Shown here one piece after another: positions 43,811 to 53,241 of a stretch of DNA of 62,607 nucleotides. The position numbers were made by a program, and so were the translations under genes. Source of the DNA: Lentisphaerota bacterium (lineage in GTDB: Bacteria; Verrucomicrobiota; Lentisphaeria; Victivallales; Victivallaceae); assembly GCA_015061725.1 (NCBI GenBank), contig SUVX01000013.1:1-62607 (forward strand), written 5' to 3'. The notes under the pieces are model-generated. The model ran no database searches. It saw nothing but the letters and a program-made list of their open reading frames with translations, and was not told the origin of the DNA. Numbering within the stretch: the first letter of the stretch is position 1; each line of letters starts with the position of its first letter.

Positions 43811-44750
43811 CCGCCTCCCTTTTCTTTGCGGCGGAAAGTCCCATTTTTCCGGCAAGAGCAGAGTCGATCATGGACTGCAGAAAATAAAAGACCATGCAGG
43901 GGATAACTGCCGGACCATTGCCGACATCCAGAATCGCAAGAATGGCAAGGGCTATCGTCAGCGTTTTGGAACCTGCGGTAAAAATCGCAGCTTTACGGTC
44001 CGCTGAATTCATTTTCGTAAACACGCCGCCGAACCAGAGAATGAGCATAAGTCCGACACGCATGAGCAGTCCCGCTGCCGCAATCAGAAGCAGAAATTTT
44101 ACCGGATACGCTTTAAACTGGGCATTGGCGCTTGAAAAAAATGAAAGTATCAGCAAAATAACACAGGCAGAGGGAATATATCCGCAGAATGACGGCAATT
44201 TGCGTTTGAGCAGTTTTTTCAATCCGAATCCGACGGCAAAGGGCAGAACGACCAGCAGGAGCAGCTGAATGAACATTTTAAGCGGATTGGTATCAATATC
44301 CGTTTTGCTGGCAAGAGTCCAAGTAACGACCAGAGGCATGGTCAGAACGCCGAGCAGATTATAAAAAACGGTCATCATCACGCCGAGCATAATATTGCCT
44401 TCTGCGGTTTCAGTCATCACGATTCCGCTTGAAAGCGTGGGCGGAACGCATGCCATAACAATCAGTCCTGTCATCGCAAGTTTATCCAACTGAAACACTC
44501 TGGCGATTCCAACACCCAGCCACGGTGCGGCAAGCAGAGAAAGCACACCACAGACAAGAAATGACAGCAGAAAACTTTTATTGAACTTCGTTCCGCTGAA
44601 ATCAGTCTGATAGCCGCAGACAAGAAAAATCAGCAGGATAAACAGTGAACTGCCGAATATCTGTTTGACCTGAGTTCCCAGCTGTGGAAAAATCATGGAA
44701 ATAATCACGCTCAAAAGTAATCCGACGGGCAAAAACAATTTTTTAAACAT
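43800..44750 (-). CDS. Bile acid:sodium symporter family (BASS) transporter
   Basis: 316 residues, about ten membrane segments. ATG 44750 lies 2 nt after the murJ stop with AAAGAG before it. The SBF/SLC10A7-like signature VMACVPPTLSSGIVMTETAEGN and later FFSSANAQFKAYPVKFLLL support a sodium-coupled organic anion carrier. Substrate cannot be read from sequence; bile acid is only the family name. Last gene of the long minus-strand cluster. Confidence 0.85.
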   Translation of the reverse strand: MFKKLFLPVGLLLSVIISMIFPQLGTQVKQIFGSSLFILLIFLVCGYQTDFSGTKFNKSFLLSFLVCGVLSLLAAPWLGVGIARVFQLDKLAMTGLIVMACVPPTLSSGIVMTETAEGNIMLGVMMTVFYNLLGVLTMPLVVTWTLASKTDIDTNPLKMFIQLLLLVVLPFAVGFGLKKLLKRKLPSFCGYIPSACVILLILSFFSSANAQFKAYPVKFLLLIAAAGLLMRVGLMLILWFGGVFTKMNSADRKAAIFTAGSKTLTIALAILAILDVGNGPAVIPCMVFYFLQSMIDSALAGKMGLSAAKKREAENA

Positions 44751-44752
44751 TT

Positions 44753-46363
44753 TCAACTCTTTCTGTTGGTTCTTTTTTTGACTACTGAAAATAATTCTGC
44801 ACATTCCGGAGATCGGCAAATCCATGCCGCCGCCAGATAAAAAACACCGGCAAACATCAACAATATGATAACTGAAAGTGCATAAATCCAACGGTTTGCA
44901 ATCAATGCTTCTTCAAAAAGCGCATATATCTTTGACAGAATAAACATAACTGAAAAAGCAATGACGATTCCCCTCAAGGCAGAATACAGCAGAACTTTCA
45001 TATCGGGCATGACTTTATCCTGCCTTAAAAAACAGAACAATATGGCATTGTTTACAAGAGAAGATATTGTTGTGGCAAGAGCGATACCACCCTGTTTCAG
45101 AGGTCCCATCAGAATGAGATTCAAAACAATATTAAGACAAATGGCAGTTACCGATGCAATCAATGGTTTACGCATCTCTTTTCTTGCATAAAATGCCGGA
45201 AGCAAAATTTTGAGCGAACAGAATAATGGAATCCCTGCGCTGTAAAATATCGCAACACTCCTTGCCGCTTCAAGATCACTTTCAGTATAGTTCCCGCCCA
45301 GACACAATACCCGCAGCAGTGGAACGTGAAAAACAATCACCGCCGCCGCCATAGGGATACAGACAAAATACACATGCCGCAAACTGAACTCAAGTTCATC
45401 TTTTAATTGTGCAAAATCATTCTTCGCCGCGGCTCTTGCCATGGATGCCATCAGAACAGAACCGAGCGAAACAGCAAAAAGTCCGATAGGCAGATCAACA
45501 AGACGATCCACAAAAGTCAACGCAGGCACAGCCTGACTGTTCAATTTGACGGCAAGCATTCTGTCAACGAGGAAACTCACCTGCAGCACAGAGGCGGCGA
45601 TCACACCCGGCAGAGAAAGCTGCCAGAGTTTTGCCAGCACATCAGATTTTTTGAAAACATCAAAATCCAACTTCGGAAAATATCCGTAAAAAAAGAGCAG
45701 CAGCAGAGTCAATATCAGCTGCGTTAAGCCGGACACCAGAACCAGTATACTCAGAACCGGCAGAAAAGACGGCAAATTATCAATTCCGACACCATGCAAA
45801 TATCCGAAAGTCAATCCTGAAATCAGAAAAATATTCAACAGCAATGCACCGCAGGCGGGAAGCACAAAAACTTTAACATAATTTAAAACTGCCGTTGCAA
45901 CGCCGACCAGACACATAAAAAACGCATAGGGCATAAGAAGCGGCAACAGCTGCAATGCCATATCCATACGGGGCGTGCAGAAAAAAGTTATTCCGTAACA
46001 ACGGGAAAAATAACGCAGACCGATACTTCCAGCTCCGACGGCAACAACGATGACAGCAAGAAGAATACTCAATGCGGTAAAAACAACAGCCAGTTCCCTG
46101 CGCATGTTTTCTTTGCCTTTTTCCTGTTCAATTCCGGCAATCAGCGGAATCAGCGCAGTTCCCAAAGCCCCCTCGCCCAGCAGACGGCGGAATAAATTGG
46201 GAATGGCAAATGCAAGAAACCAGGCACTTGCCAATTCTCCGCCGCCCAATACACTTGCTTCAAGACGCACCCTGAGGATACCCAGCAGACGGCTGAGCAG
46301 AGTAACGCCGCTGACAAGCAGAGAGGGACGCAGCAGAGATGTTTTACGTTCGTTTTCAGTCAT
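44753..46363 (-). CDS. murJ: Lipid II flippase MurJ
   Basis: 536 residues with about 14 membrane segments, MOP superfamily. N-terminal LLVSGVTLLSRLLGILRVRLEASVLG and FAIPNLFRRLLGEGALGTALIPL are characteristic of MurJ/MviN, which moves lipid II across the inner membrane for peptidoglycan assembly. Central Arg and charged cavity residues are present, for example VSFLVDRMLAVKLNS. It overlaps nothing upstream (11-nt gap) and lies 2 nt before the BASS gene. Confidence 0.93.
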   Translation of the reverse strand: MTENERKTSLLRPSLLVSGVTLLSRLLGILRVRLEASVLGGGELASAWFLAFAIPNLFRRLLGEGALGTALIPLIAGIEQEKGKENMRRELAVVFTALSILLAVIVVAVGAGSIGLRYFSRCYGITFFCTPRMDMALQLLPLLMPYAFFMCLVGVATAVLNYVKVFVLPACGALLLNIFLISGLTFGYLHGVGIDNLPSFLPVLSILVLVSGLTQLILTLLLLFFYGYFPKLDFDVFKKSDVLAKLWQLSLPGVIAASVLQVSFLVDRMLAVKLNSQAVPALTFVDRLVDLPIGLFAVSLGSVLMASMARAAAKNDFAQLKDELEFSLRHVYFVCIPMAAAVIVFHVPLLRVLCLGGNYTESDLEAARSVAIFYSAGIPLFCSLKILLPAFYARKEMRKPLIASVTAICLNIVLNLILMGPLKQGGIALATTISSLVNNAILFCFLRQDKVMPDMKVLLYSALRGIVIAFSVMFILSKIYALFEEALIANRWIYALSVIILLMFAGVFYLAAAWICRSPECAELFSVVKKRTNRKS

Positions 46364-46374
46364 GACATTTCCGC

Positions 46375-47160
46375 TTATTGGTGAGCATTATATTTTTTTA
46401 ACATCCGAGAAAGAGAGTTTATCAAAATCTGATCCGGGGCTGTTCTACCCGGTTCAAGACTGATAAATGCCGGTGTGTCTCCGGGAATAGTTTCCCAAAC
46501 CGGCCGCATTTTTTCCAGAATGTCAATATTGAGAAAAGTTTCCGGTTCCGGCATACAGGATAAACGCCAGAAAGTTCTTTCGAAACTCAATTCAGAAACG
46601 ACTTTATCCAGCATATTGTCAAAACCGTCTTCGTGATAACGGCAGTTCAAAATAAAACGGAAACCGGGGTAAAAGAGTTCTTTTTTGAATTTCACAAATT
46701 CCGCAAAAGATTCTCCGCAGCCGTCAGCGGGAAAATGTACCGGCAGAAGCATGGTCATTTTGAATTCATCCAGAATTCCGGCAACGGACCGCAGCAAGTC
46801 CAACAGTTTCCGTCTGTAAATTGTATCAGAAAATGCACGGACCAAACTAAATTCAGCAGAAATAAAATGACATCCCAAACGGGAGGCACTTTCACAATTG
46901 GAACGGAATTTCCGGTCAAATTCAAACTTCAGATGCAGCGGGAACAAGGGGACCTCATCAGCGAGATGAGACGATACAATATCCCGTATCAATAAAGCCT
47001 TGCAGAATTTTGAAAGATGAACTTTGAGTTTTGCCCGGTGAACCGGTAATTCCAACATCTCTCCCGGGATTTCAAAAAAGGAAAACTCCTCAGGCAAAGT
47101 TGACGGCAGAAGGGAAAACTGTTCGTCTCCGGAAATACCCAAGCCCCAGACAGGTTTCAT
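46375..47160 (-). CDS. Protein of unknown function, xylose-isomerase-barrel-like
   Basis: 261 residues, not recognised with confidence. Alternating beta/alpha pattern with charged strand ends (KMTMLLPVHFPADGCGESF, RFILNCRYHEDGF, LSCMPEPETFLNIDILEKM, FISLEPGRTAPDQ) suggests a sugar-phosphate-isomerase-type TIM barrel, but the usual metal Glu/Asp/His set is not clear. No signal peptide. It overlaps ribE by 4 bp, so it is translated with the riboflavin genes, and precedes murJ by 11 nt. Confidence 0.6.
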   Translation of the reverse strand: MKPVWGLGISGDEQFSLLPSTLPEEFSFFEIPGEMLELPVHRAKLKVHLSKFCKALLIRDIVSSHLADEVPLFPLHLKFEFDRKFRSNCESASRLGCHFISAEFSLVRAFSDTIYRRKLLDLLRSVAGILDEFKMTMLLPVHFPADGCGESFAEFVKFKKELFYPGFRFILNCRYHEDGFDNMLDKVVSELSFERTFWRLSCMPEPETFLNIDILEKMRPVWETIPGDTPAFISLEPGRTAPDQILINSLSRMLKKYNAHQ

Positions 47161-47813
47161 AAGAATCCCGCCTCCCTGAGCTTTTCATAGGTTATGCCTG
47201 ACGATGTATCTTTGCAGTTGCCGGAATCATTGGCAACTTCAAGAAAACGACGGACATATTTTCCGATGATATCTCCCTCAAGATTCACAAAAGTTCCGGC
47301 TGTTTTACTTGCAAGCGCAGTATCAGCCAATGTTTGCGGAATCAGACAAACAGAAAAAGTCTGTTCCGTAAGAGCTGCAACAGTAAGAGAAACACCGTCA
47401 ATGGTAATACTGCCTTTTTCAACCAATTCAACGGCAAAACCATCGGGGATACGGACAACAAGTTCAACATCTCCGCTGCTGTTTCTTTTCTGGTCAACAA
47501 CTTCAGCGATGGCGTCCACATGTCCCTGCACAAGATGTCCGCCCAGACGGTCCCCCAGAGCCAGCGCCCGTTCAAGGTTGACGGGACTGCCCGGAACCAA
47601 CCTGCCGAGATTGCTTCTGCTCAAAGTTTCAGCAAGCGTGTGAAACTCAAGTTCACCTGCGGCATTGACCCGTTCAAGCGTAAGACAACAGCCGTTGACG
47701 GCAATACTCTCCCCCGTAACAGGATTTTCAATCCGGTGTGCAGGACGGATCAACAACCGTCCTGAAGAGGCGGAAACCAGCGTTCCGACCTGCTGAACCA
47801 AACCTGTAAACAT
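47157..47813 (-). CDS. ribE: Riboflavin synthase alpha subunit
   Basis: 218 residues, two tandem lumazine-binding domains. It dismutates two 6,7-dimethyl-8-ribityllumazine into riboflavin. Seen: MFTGLVQQVGTL, GESIAVNGCCLTLE (first repeat), GHLVQGHVDAIAEV, and KGSITIDGVSLTVAAL (second repeat). It starts 4 nt after ribD. Confidence 0.95.
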   Translation of the reverse strand: MFTGLVQQVGTLVSASSGRLLIRPAHRIENPVTGESIAVNGCCLTLERVNAAGELEFHTLAETLSRSNLGRLVPGSPVNLERALALGDRLGGHLVQGHVDAIAEVVDQKRNSSGDVELVVRIPDGFAVELVEKGSITIDGVSLTVAALTEQTFSVCLIPQTLADTALASKTAGTFVNLEGDIIGKYVRRFLEVANDSGNCKDTSSGITYEKLREAGFL

Positions 47814-47817
47814 CTTA

Positions 47818-48852
47818 TTATTTCTCTCTTTTTTTCAAATCACCTGAAACGGCAACATCGTCTCCGTAACGGGTGACATTCACATTTTCAAGTGCCAGAG
47901 CATCAAGCATTTTTTCAGGATCTTTCCCGCCGACTGCGGGATGACTGTTTCTTCCGCCGAGAATTTTCGGGGCGATATGAAACTCTACATGATCAACGAT
48001 TCCGGCAGAAAGAGCGGAACCGGCAAGTTCAGCTCCTCCCTCAAGGAGCAGCATCATAATATTGCGTTTTCCCAGACGGAGAAGAAAATTCTCCCAACCC
48101 TCAGCATCAGGATTGACCAATTCGGCATTTCCATCCGGAAAATACGTTGCAAGTTCCTTTTCGGTCATGCTGCCGGAAGCAACAAGACGCAAAGGCTGAC
48201 GCTGCCAGTTTTCGGGAATCCGGACATTGAGTTTCGGATGATCCAGCCGCACAGTATTGGCGCCGACCATAATGGCATCGGACATTCGGCGCAATTCCTG
48301 AACTCTTGCACGGGCAAGTTCGCCGGTGACCCAGAAAGAATCCCCCGAGGGCGCGGCAGTCTTTCCATCAAGAGTTGTTGCCATTTTAAGAACGACCCAC
48401 GGTTTTCCGGTTGAAATCCAGCAGAAGAATGCGCGGTTCAACTGATAACAGGCCGTTTCTTCAATGCCGCTTGAAACAGAAATTCCCGCTTTTTCAAGAA
48501 TCGCAACGGCTTTACCGTTGTGTTTGGGATTGGGGTCAAGACAACCGATAACGACCCGTTTGACACCGGAATTCAAAATTCTTTCGGTACAGGGAGGAGT
48601 TCTTCCGTAACTGGAACAGGGTTCAAGAGTCACATACAACGTGGCCCCGTCAGTTGATTCACCGCGCTTTTCAGCATCGGCAAACGCATTGACTTCGGCA
48701 TGAGCCTCCCCTGCCCTGTGATGATACCCTTCACCGATGATTTTATCATCACGGACCAATACAGCTCCGACCATCGGGTTGGGATTGGTCATGCCGCAGG
48801 CACGCTCCGCCAATTCCAGGGCGCGACGCATGTATTGACTGTCAGAAGTCAT
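47818..48852 (-). CDS. ribD: Bifunctional riboflavin biosynthesis deaminase/reductase RibD
   Basis: 344 residues. The N-terminal cytidine-deaminase-like domain has the zinc site HAEVNAF and PCSSYGRTPPCTE. The C-terminal half is the pyrimidine reductase (PWVVLKMATTLDGKTA, MVGANTVRLDHPKLNVR, LLEGGAELAGSAL). Steps two and three of riboflavin synthesis from GTP. It starts 3 nt after ftsY. ribBA is missing from the window and no FMN riboswitch is seen ahead of these genes. Confidence 0.95.
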   Translation of the reverse strand: MTSDSQYMRRALELAERACGMTNPNPMVGAVLVRDDKIIGEGYHHRAGEAHAEVNAFADAEKRGESTDGATLYVTLEPCSSYGRTPPCTERILNSGVKRVVIGCLDPNPKHNGKAVAILEKAGISVSSGIEETACYQLNRAFFCWISTGKPWVVLKMATTLDGKTAAPSGDSFWVTGELARARVQELRRMSDAIMVGANTVRLDHPKLNVRIPENWQRQPLRLVASGSMTEKELATYFPDGNAELVNPDAEGWENFLLRLGKRNIMMLLLEGGAELAGSALSAGIVDHVEFHIAPKILGGRNSHPAVGGKDPEKMLDALALENVNVTRYGDDVAVSGDLKKREK

Positions 48853-48855
48853 CTT

Positions 48856-49785
48856 TTATTCTCCGCGCGGAGCAAACAATGCTTCCGCATAAAGTTCCGG
48901 ATCAAAAGGCTGCAGTTCGTCAGGCTGTTCTCCCAAACCGGTAAAGAATGTCGGCAATTCAAATTCCCGGTGAAGAGCAACAGCCATACCGCCCCTGCCC
49001 GTACCATCAAGTTTGGTCAAAACCAATCCGGTCACACCGGCAATCTTTGAAAATTCCCGCGCCTGATTGACGACATTGGCTCCGAGACTTGAGTCAACCG
49101 TAAGCCAGACTTCGTGCGGCGCATCCGGATAAACTTTTGAAATGGAACGGCGGATTTTCGCCAATTCATCCATCAAATCCCGGTGATTCTGCTGACGTCC
49201 GGCGGTATCAATCAAAAGAAAATCCGCATTACGCGCCAGCGCTGCCTGTGTTGCATCAAAGGCAACACTTGCCGGGTCTGCGCCATGACGCGAGGAAACA
49301 ACCTGACACTGTGATCTTTCCCCCCACAGCTGCAGCTGTTCAACTGCTGCGGCACGGAATGTATCACAGGCGGCAAGAATAACTTTTTTACCCTCTTTAT
49401 GCAACCGGGTCGCAAGTTTTCCGATTGTAGTCGTCTTGCCGCTGCCGTTGACACCGACAAAAAGAATCACCGTGGGATTCCCCTGCGGAGCCAGATTGAT
49501 TTCTCTTGCATGCTGCTTGAGAATAGCGGTAACTTCCTGTTTGGCAGCTTCCACCAGATCTGCATCCGTTGCAATCTCGCCGCGTTCATAGCGGTCCTTG
49601 AGACAGGCGGTTACTTCAGTAGCCGCTTTCAAGCCGAAATCAGCGGCAACAAGCATAGCTTCAAGATCTTCAAAACTTGAATCTCCGTGAGCTTTAATTC
49701 CGGTAAAAACCCCGGCAATAGCTCTTGAAATTTTTGTTGCACTCTTTTCAAGACCGCGTTTAAAGAACGAAAATATCGATGCCAT
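48856..49785 (-). CDS. ftsY: Signal recognition particle receptor FtsY
   Basis: 309 residues, the NG core without the long acidic N-terminal domain of E. coli. SRP-GTPase motifs: GVNGSGKTTTIGKLA (P-loop), DTFRAAAVEQL, DTAGRQQNHRDLM, TKLDGTGRGG. It receives SRP-ribosome complexes at the membrane. The short N-terminal helix MASIFSFFKRGLEKSATK is the likely lipid-binding part. It lies 12 nt after nusB. Confidence 0.95.
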   Translation of the reverse strand: MASIFSFFKRGLEKSATKISRAIAGVFTGIKAHGDSSFEDLEAMLVAADFGLKAATEVTACLKDRYERGEIATDADLVEAAKQEVTAILKQHAREINLAPQGNPTVILFVGVNGSGKTTTIGKLATRLHKEGKKVILAACDTFRAAAVEQLQLWGERSQCQVVSSRHGADPASVAFDATQAALARNADFLLIDTAGRQQNHRDLMDELAKIRRSISKVYPDAPHEVWLTVDSSLGANVVNQAREFSKIAGVTGLVLTKLDGTGRGGMAVALHREFELPTFFTGLGEQPDELQPFDPELYAEALFAPRGE

Positions 49786-49797
49786 TTTTCTTCACCG

Positions 49798-50295
49798 TCA
49801 ACGGGACTTTTTTCCTGATTCCGCCAATTTGTTTTTGACTGAATTGAGAACACCATTGATAAAGTTACCACCTTCTATACCGGAAAAATCACGGGCGATT
49901 TCGACGGCTTCGTCAATGCTGACGACCAGAGGAACCTCGTCAAACTCAAGCATTTCTGCAACGGCAACACGCATGATATTGCGGTCCACGGCAGAAAGAC
50001 GCATCCAATCCCAGTTCATACACAAGGGAGACAGAATTGCATCAATCTTTTCCTGATTCAGAGCAACACTTACATAAAGTTTTGCTGCATAATCAGCGGC
50101 GCGACGGAGTGTTTTCTCATCAACATCAGCGTATTCCGGCACTGCCGTCTCAAAAAAGGAATCAAAAAGTTCTGCGCGGGGAGTTTCTCCGCGCATTTCA
50201 CAACTGAAAAGAAACGACATGGCAAATTCACGTCCCAGACGTTTACCGTGAGGACGGATTACCTGCTGTTCCTGATTTTGAAAATTATCTGACAT
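49798..50295 (-). CDS. nusB: Transcription antitermination factor NusB
   Basis: 165 residues, all-helical NusB fold: RLGREFAMSFLFSCEMRG at the N-terminus and LEFDEVPLVVSIDEAVEIARDFSGIEGGNFINGVLNSV at the end, typical of NusB. It binds boxA RNA with S10 in rRNA antitermination. Between ribH and ftsY; a ribH-nusB pair is common in bacteria. Confidence 0.93.
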   Translation of the reverse strand: MSDNFQNQEQQVIRPHGKRLGREFAMSFLFSCEMRGETPRAELFDSFFETAVPEYADVDEKTLRRAADYAAKLYVSVALNQEKIDAILSPLCMNWDWMRLSAVDRNIMRVAVAEMLEFDEVPLVVSIDEAVEIARDFSGIEGGNFINGVLNSVKNKLAESGKKSR

Positions 50296-50304
50296 AAGAT
50301 TGTT

Positions 50305-50787
50305 TTACTTGATTGCTTTGTTGAGATTCGCCATTTCAATTGCCGCCAAAGCAGCGTCAACGCCCTTGTTTCCGGCCTTGGTTCCGCTGCGTTCGATAGC
50401 CTGATCAAGATTATCGGCGGTAATCATACCATAGGTCACGGGAATACCGGACTCAAGTCCCAGCTGGGCAAGACACTTGGCAACTTCACTGTTGATGTAT
50501 CCGGCATGGGGAGTTGCCCCCTGAATGACAACGCCCAGAGCAAACACGGCATCGAACTTTCCGGTTGCCAGCATTTTTTTGACAGCAAAGGGAATTTCAT
50601 AGGAACCGGGAACGTAAGCCACGCTCACGTTCGCCGCATCGCCGCCGTGACGGACGATTGCATCCATTGCTCCGGAAAGCAGACGGCTCACAAAAAAATC
50701 ATTGAAACGGGCGCAAACGATACCGAATTTCAGTCCTTTGGCATCGAGCATACCCTCATAAACACAACCGACGTTTTTATCCAACAT
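50305..50787 (-). CDS. ribH: 6,7-dimethyl-8-ribityllumazine synthase
   Basis: 160 residues, icosahedral or pentameric lumazine synthase. Seen: GIVCARFNDFFVSRLLSGA, VPGSYEIPFAVKKM, ALGVVIQGATPHAGYI (catalytic His 88-equivalent region) and GVLT-type ending replaced by PVTYGMITADNLDQA. Condenses the RibD product with a C4 phosphate. It lies 25 nt after pheT. Confidence 0.95.
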   Translation of the reverse strand: MLDKNVGCVYEGMLDAKGLKFGIVCARFNDFFVSRLLSGAMDAIVRHGGDAANVSVAYVPGSYEIPFAVKKMLATGKFDAVFALGVVIQGATPHAGYINSEVAKCLAQLGLESGIPVTYGMITADNLDQAIERSGTKAGNKGVDAALAAIEMANLNKAIK

Positions 50788-50812
50788 AATTAAATTTCCT
50801 TATGTTAAAGGC

Positions 50813-53218
50813 TTAACGCAATTCAACTTTAAGTTCATTTGCCAGCGCATTGCGGAGTTTTTCCACAGCAGCGTTGACTTCTTCATCTTTGAGAGTTCTT
50901 TCACTGTTGCGGAAGGTCAGGCTGAAAGCCATACTCTTCTGCTGTTTGGCTTTGAGAGAATCATCTTCAAAGATATCAAACAACTGGACGGATTCCAGAT
51001 TCTGCAGTTTCTTGCGGCGGATGAAATCAATAATGTCTCCGCAGGAAAGATCCGCAGAAGCCACAAACGCAATATCTCTTGATGTTGCCGGATACTGCGG
51101 AGCAGCTTTGTACTTGGCAACGCCTCTTGAAGCAGCCTGCAAGATGGCGGCAACTTCGATCTGGGCGGCAAAAACAGGATAAACTGTTCGCCAGTTGGAG
51201 GTGAACTTCTTATTCAATTCACCGAATGCACCGGCAGTCTTTCCTTCAAGAACGATGGCGCAGGCGTGCCCCGCACGGAAACGGTCATCGTTTTCAAGCA
51301 GAGCGAAGCGGTAATTGGTGATATTAAGCAGTTCAAACAAAGACTCCAATGCTCCTTTGAGATCATAGAAGTCATAGTTTTCTTTGAGTTCAGCAGAGAA
51401 ACGCTCGGGGTGTCTGAGTCCGGTCAGAACAAAGGCAAGTTCATTGCGTTCTTCGGGGAACTTCTGAGCGTTGGCGCAGAAACAGCGATCCAGTTCAAAG
51501 AGAGCAAGAGTTCTGTTGCCGCGGGCAATATTACGCTCAACGGCGCCAAGCAGACCGCCCAGAAGGCTGGGACGCATGACGGACATTTCAGGACTTAAAG
51601 GATTATCCAGTTTCACAAGATCATCTTCAGTAAAACGGCTGTCGCTCAAAAAGTTGGCAACGCTGCCGATACTGTAGTGAACACACTCATAAAATCCGAG
51701 TCCGGCTGCCAGATGACGGAGTTTCTGCAGGGGCATCCAGGCATCTTCTGACTGCGGATGACAGCATTTTCCGGCAACGGCGATTTCGGGAATCTTATCC
51801 AATCCGTCGATACGGGCGACTTCTTCCACAAGATCAGCTTCACGGAGCAGATCGCGGCGGAACAGCGGCGCCGTAACCACACAGCCCTCAGAAGTCACAT
51901 CCGCAACTCCCAGGTGCAGCGTACGGAAAATTTCTTCGATACGCTCATTGGTCACACCGGAACCGATGCGGGTGCGGATATTTTCAAATTTGCAGGGAAT
52001 CACAACTTCCTGAGGACGTCCGGTATTGATATCCTGAGCCTTGCCTTCGAGTTTTCCTCCGGCAACTTCAAGGATCAGCTGAACAGCACGAACGGAGGCA
52101 AGTTCAGCCATATCGTAGTCCACACCGCGTTCAAAACGGTAGCTTGAATCACTGCCAATACCCAGACGGCGGCTGGTTGCACGGATGTTGGAGGGCTGGA
52201 AAACAGCACTTTCAAGCAGAATGGAAGTGGTCGTTTCAGTCACGCCCGAAAATTCTCCACCCATCACACCGGCAAGAGCCATCGGCTTTTTGGCGTCGGC
52301 GATAACGAGGCAGTTTTCATCAAGTTCCAGTTCGCTGCCGTCGAGGGTAACGATTTTTTCTCCGGCAACAGCACGGCGGGCAACAACACGTCCTTCTTCC
52401 AGTTTATCCAGGTCAAAGGCATGCAGAGGCTGTCCCAGTTCCATCAGAACAAAGTTGGTAACGTCCACGATATTGTTGATGGAGCGCAGTCCGACACTTT
52501 CAAGTCTTTCAACCAACCAGGCGGGAGAAGGACCGACTTTGACATCGCGGATGACTCTGCCGATATAACGGTGACAAAGATCAGAAGCTTCAACCGTCAC
52601 CAGATCGGCACGGGGAGCTTCATTGCTTTCAGTAATTGAAATTTCAGGAAGCTTCGCCTCAGTTCCCAGCAGACAGGAAACGTCACGGGCAATACCCCAG
52701 ACAGAAAGCCAGTCCGGACGGTTCGGGGTGACTTCCAGTTCCATAAAAGTATCACCGGGATAAAGTTCCTCGAAGGGAGTTCCGGGGACGATGGAGTCAT
52801 CCAGAATCATCAGTCCGGAGTTGTCGCTGCCGAGCCCGAGTTCCTCTTCGCTGCACATCATGCCGTTGGATTCAACACCGCGCAGTTTGGATTTTTTGAT
52901 TTTAAATTCGCCTTCGGGTGTGGAAAAAACTGTTCCGATCTGAGCAAGCGGAACAATTTTACCGGCATCGCAGTTGGGCGCACCGCAAACAATCTGAATG
53001 GTTTCTTTTCCATTAAAGACCTGACAGACAGAGAGATGATCCGAGTTGGGATGAACCTCTCTTGACATGATTTTTGCGGCAACGACTCCGGCGGGAACGG
53101 TTGAATTGGTTTCAACCTTTTCAACTTCAATACCTGCCATCGTCAACTTATGACACAGCGTTGCATCATCACAATTGACAGCAACGTAATCAGACAACCA
53201 TTTTTTGGAAATATTCAT
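50813..53218 (-). CDS. pheT: Phenylalanyl-tRNA synthetase beta subunit
   Basis: 801 residues: N-terminal lead and EMAP-like tRNA-binding domain (VVAAKIMSREVHPNSDHLSVC), B3/4 editing domain, B5 domain, inactive synthetase-like core (DNPLSPEMSVMRPSLLGGLL), and C-terminal ferredoxin-fold anticodon-binding domain (YPATSRDIAFVAS). Works as alpha2beta2 with PheS, 23 nt upstream. Confidence 0.96.
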   Translation of the reverse strand: MNISKKWLSDYVAVNCDDATLCHKLTMAGIEVEKVETNSTVPAGVVAAKIMSREVHPNSDHLSVCQVFNGKETIQIVCGAPNCDAGKIVPLAQIGTVFSTPEGEFKIKKSKLRGVESNGMMCSEEELGLGSDNSGLMILDDSIVPGTPFEELYPGDTFMELEVTPNRPDWLSVWGIARDVSCLLGTEAKLPEISITESNEAPRADLVTVEASDLCHRYIGRVIRDVKVGPSPAWLVERLESVGLRSINNIVDVTNFVLMELGQPLHAFDLDKLEEGRVVARRAVAGEKIVTLDGSELELDENCLVIADAKKPMALAGVMGGEFSGVTETTTSILLESAVFQPSNIRATSRRLGIGSDSSYRFERGVDYDMAELASVRAVQLILEVAGGKLEGKAQDINTGRPQEVVIPCKFENIRTRIGSGVTNERIEEIFRTLHLGVADVTSEGCVVTAPLFRRDLLREADLVEEVARIDGLDKIPEIAVAGKCCHPQSEDAWMPLQKLRHLAAGLGFYECVHYSIGSVANFLSDSRFTEDDLVKLDNPLSPEMSVMRPSLLGGLLGAVERNIARGNRTLALFELDRCFCANAQKFPEERNELAFVLTGLRHPERFSAELKENYDFYDLKGALESLFELLNITNYRFALLENDDRFRAGHACAIVLEGKTAGAFGELNKKFTSNWRTVYPVFAAQIEVAAILQAASRGVAKYKAAPQYPATSRDIAFVASADLSCGDIIDFIRRKKLQNLESVQLFDIFEDDSLKAKQQKSMAFSLTFRNSERTLKDEEVNAAVEKLRNALANELKVELR

Positions 53219-53241
53219 ATTCTATACACTCCTCTTTTTTA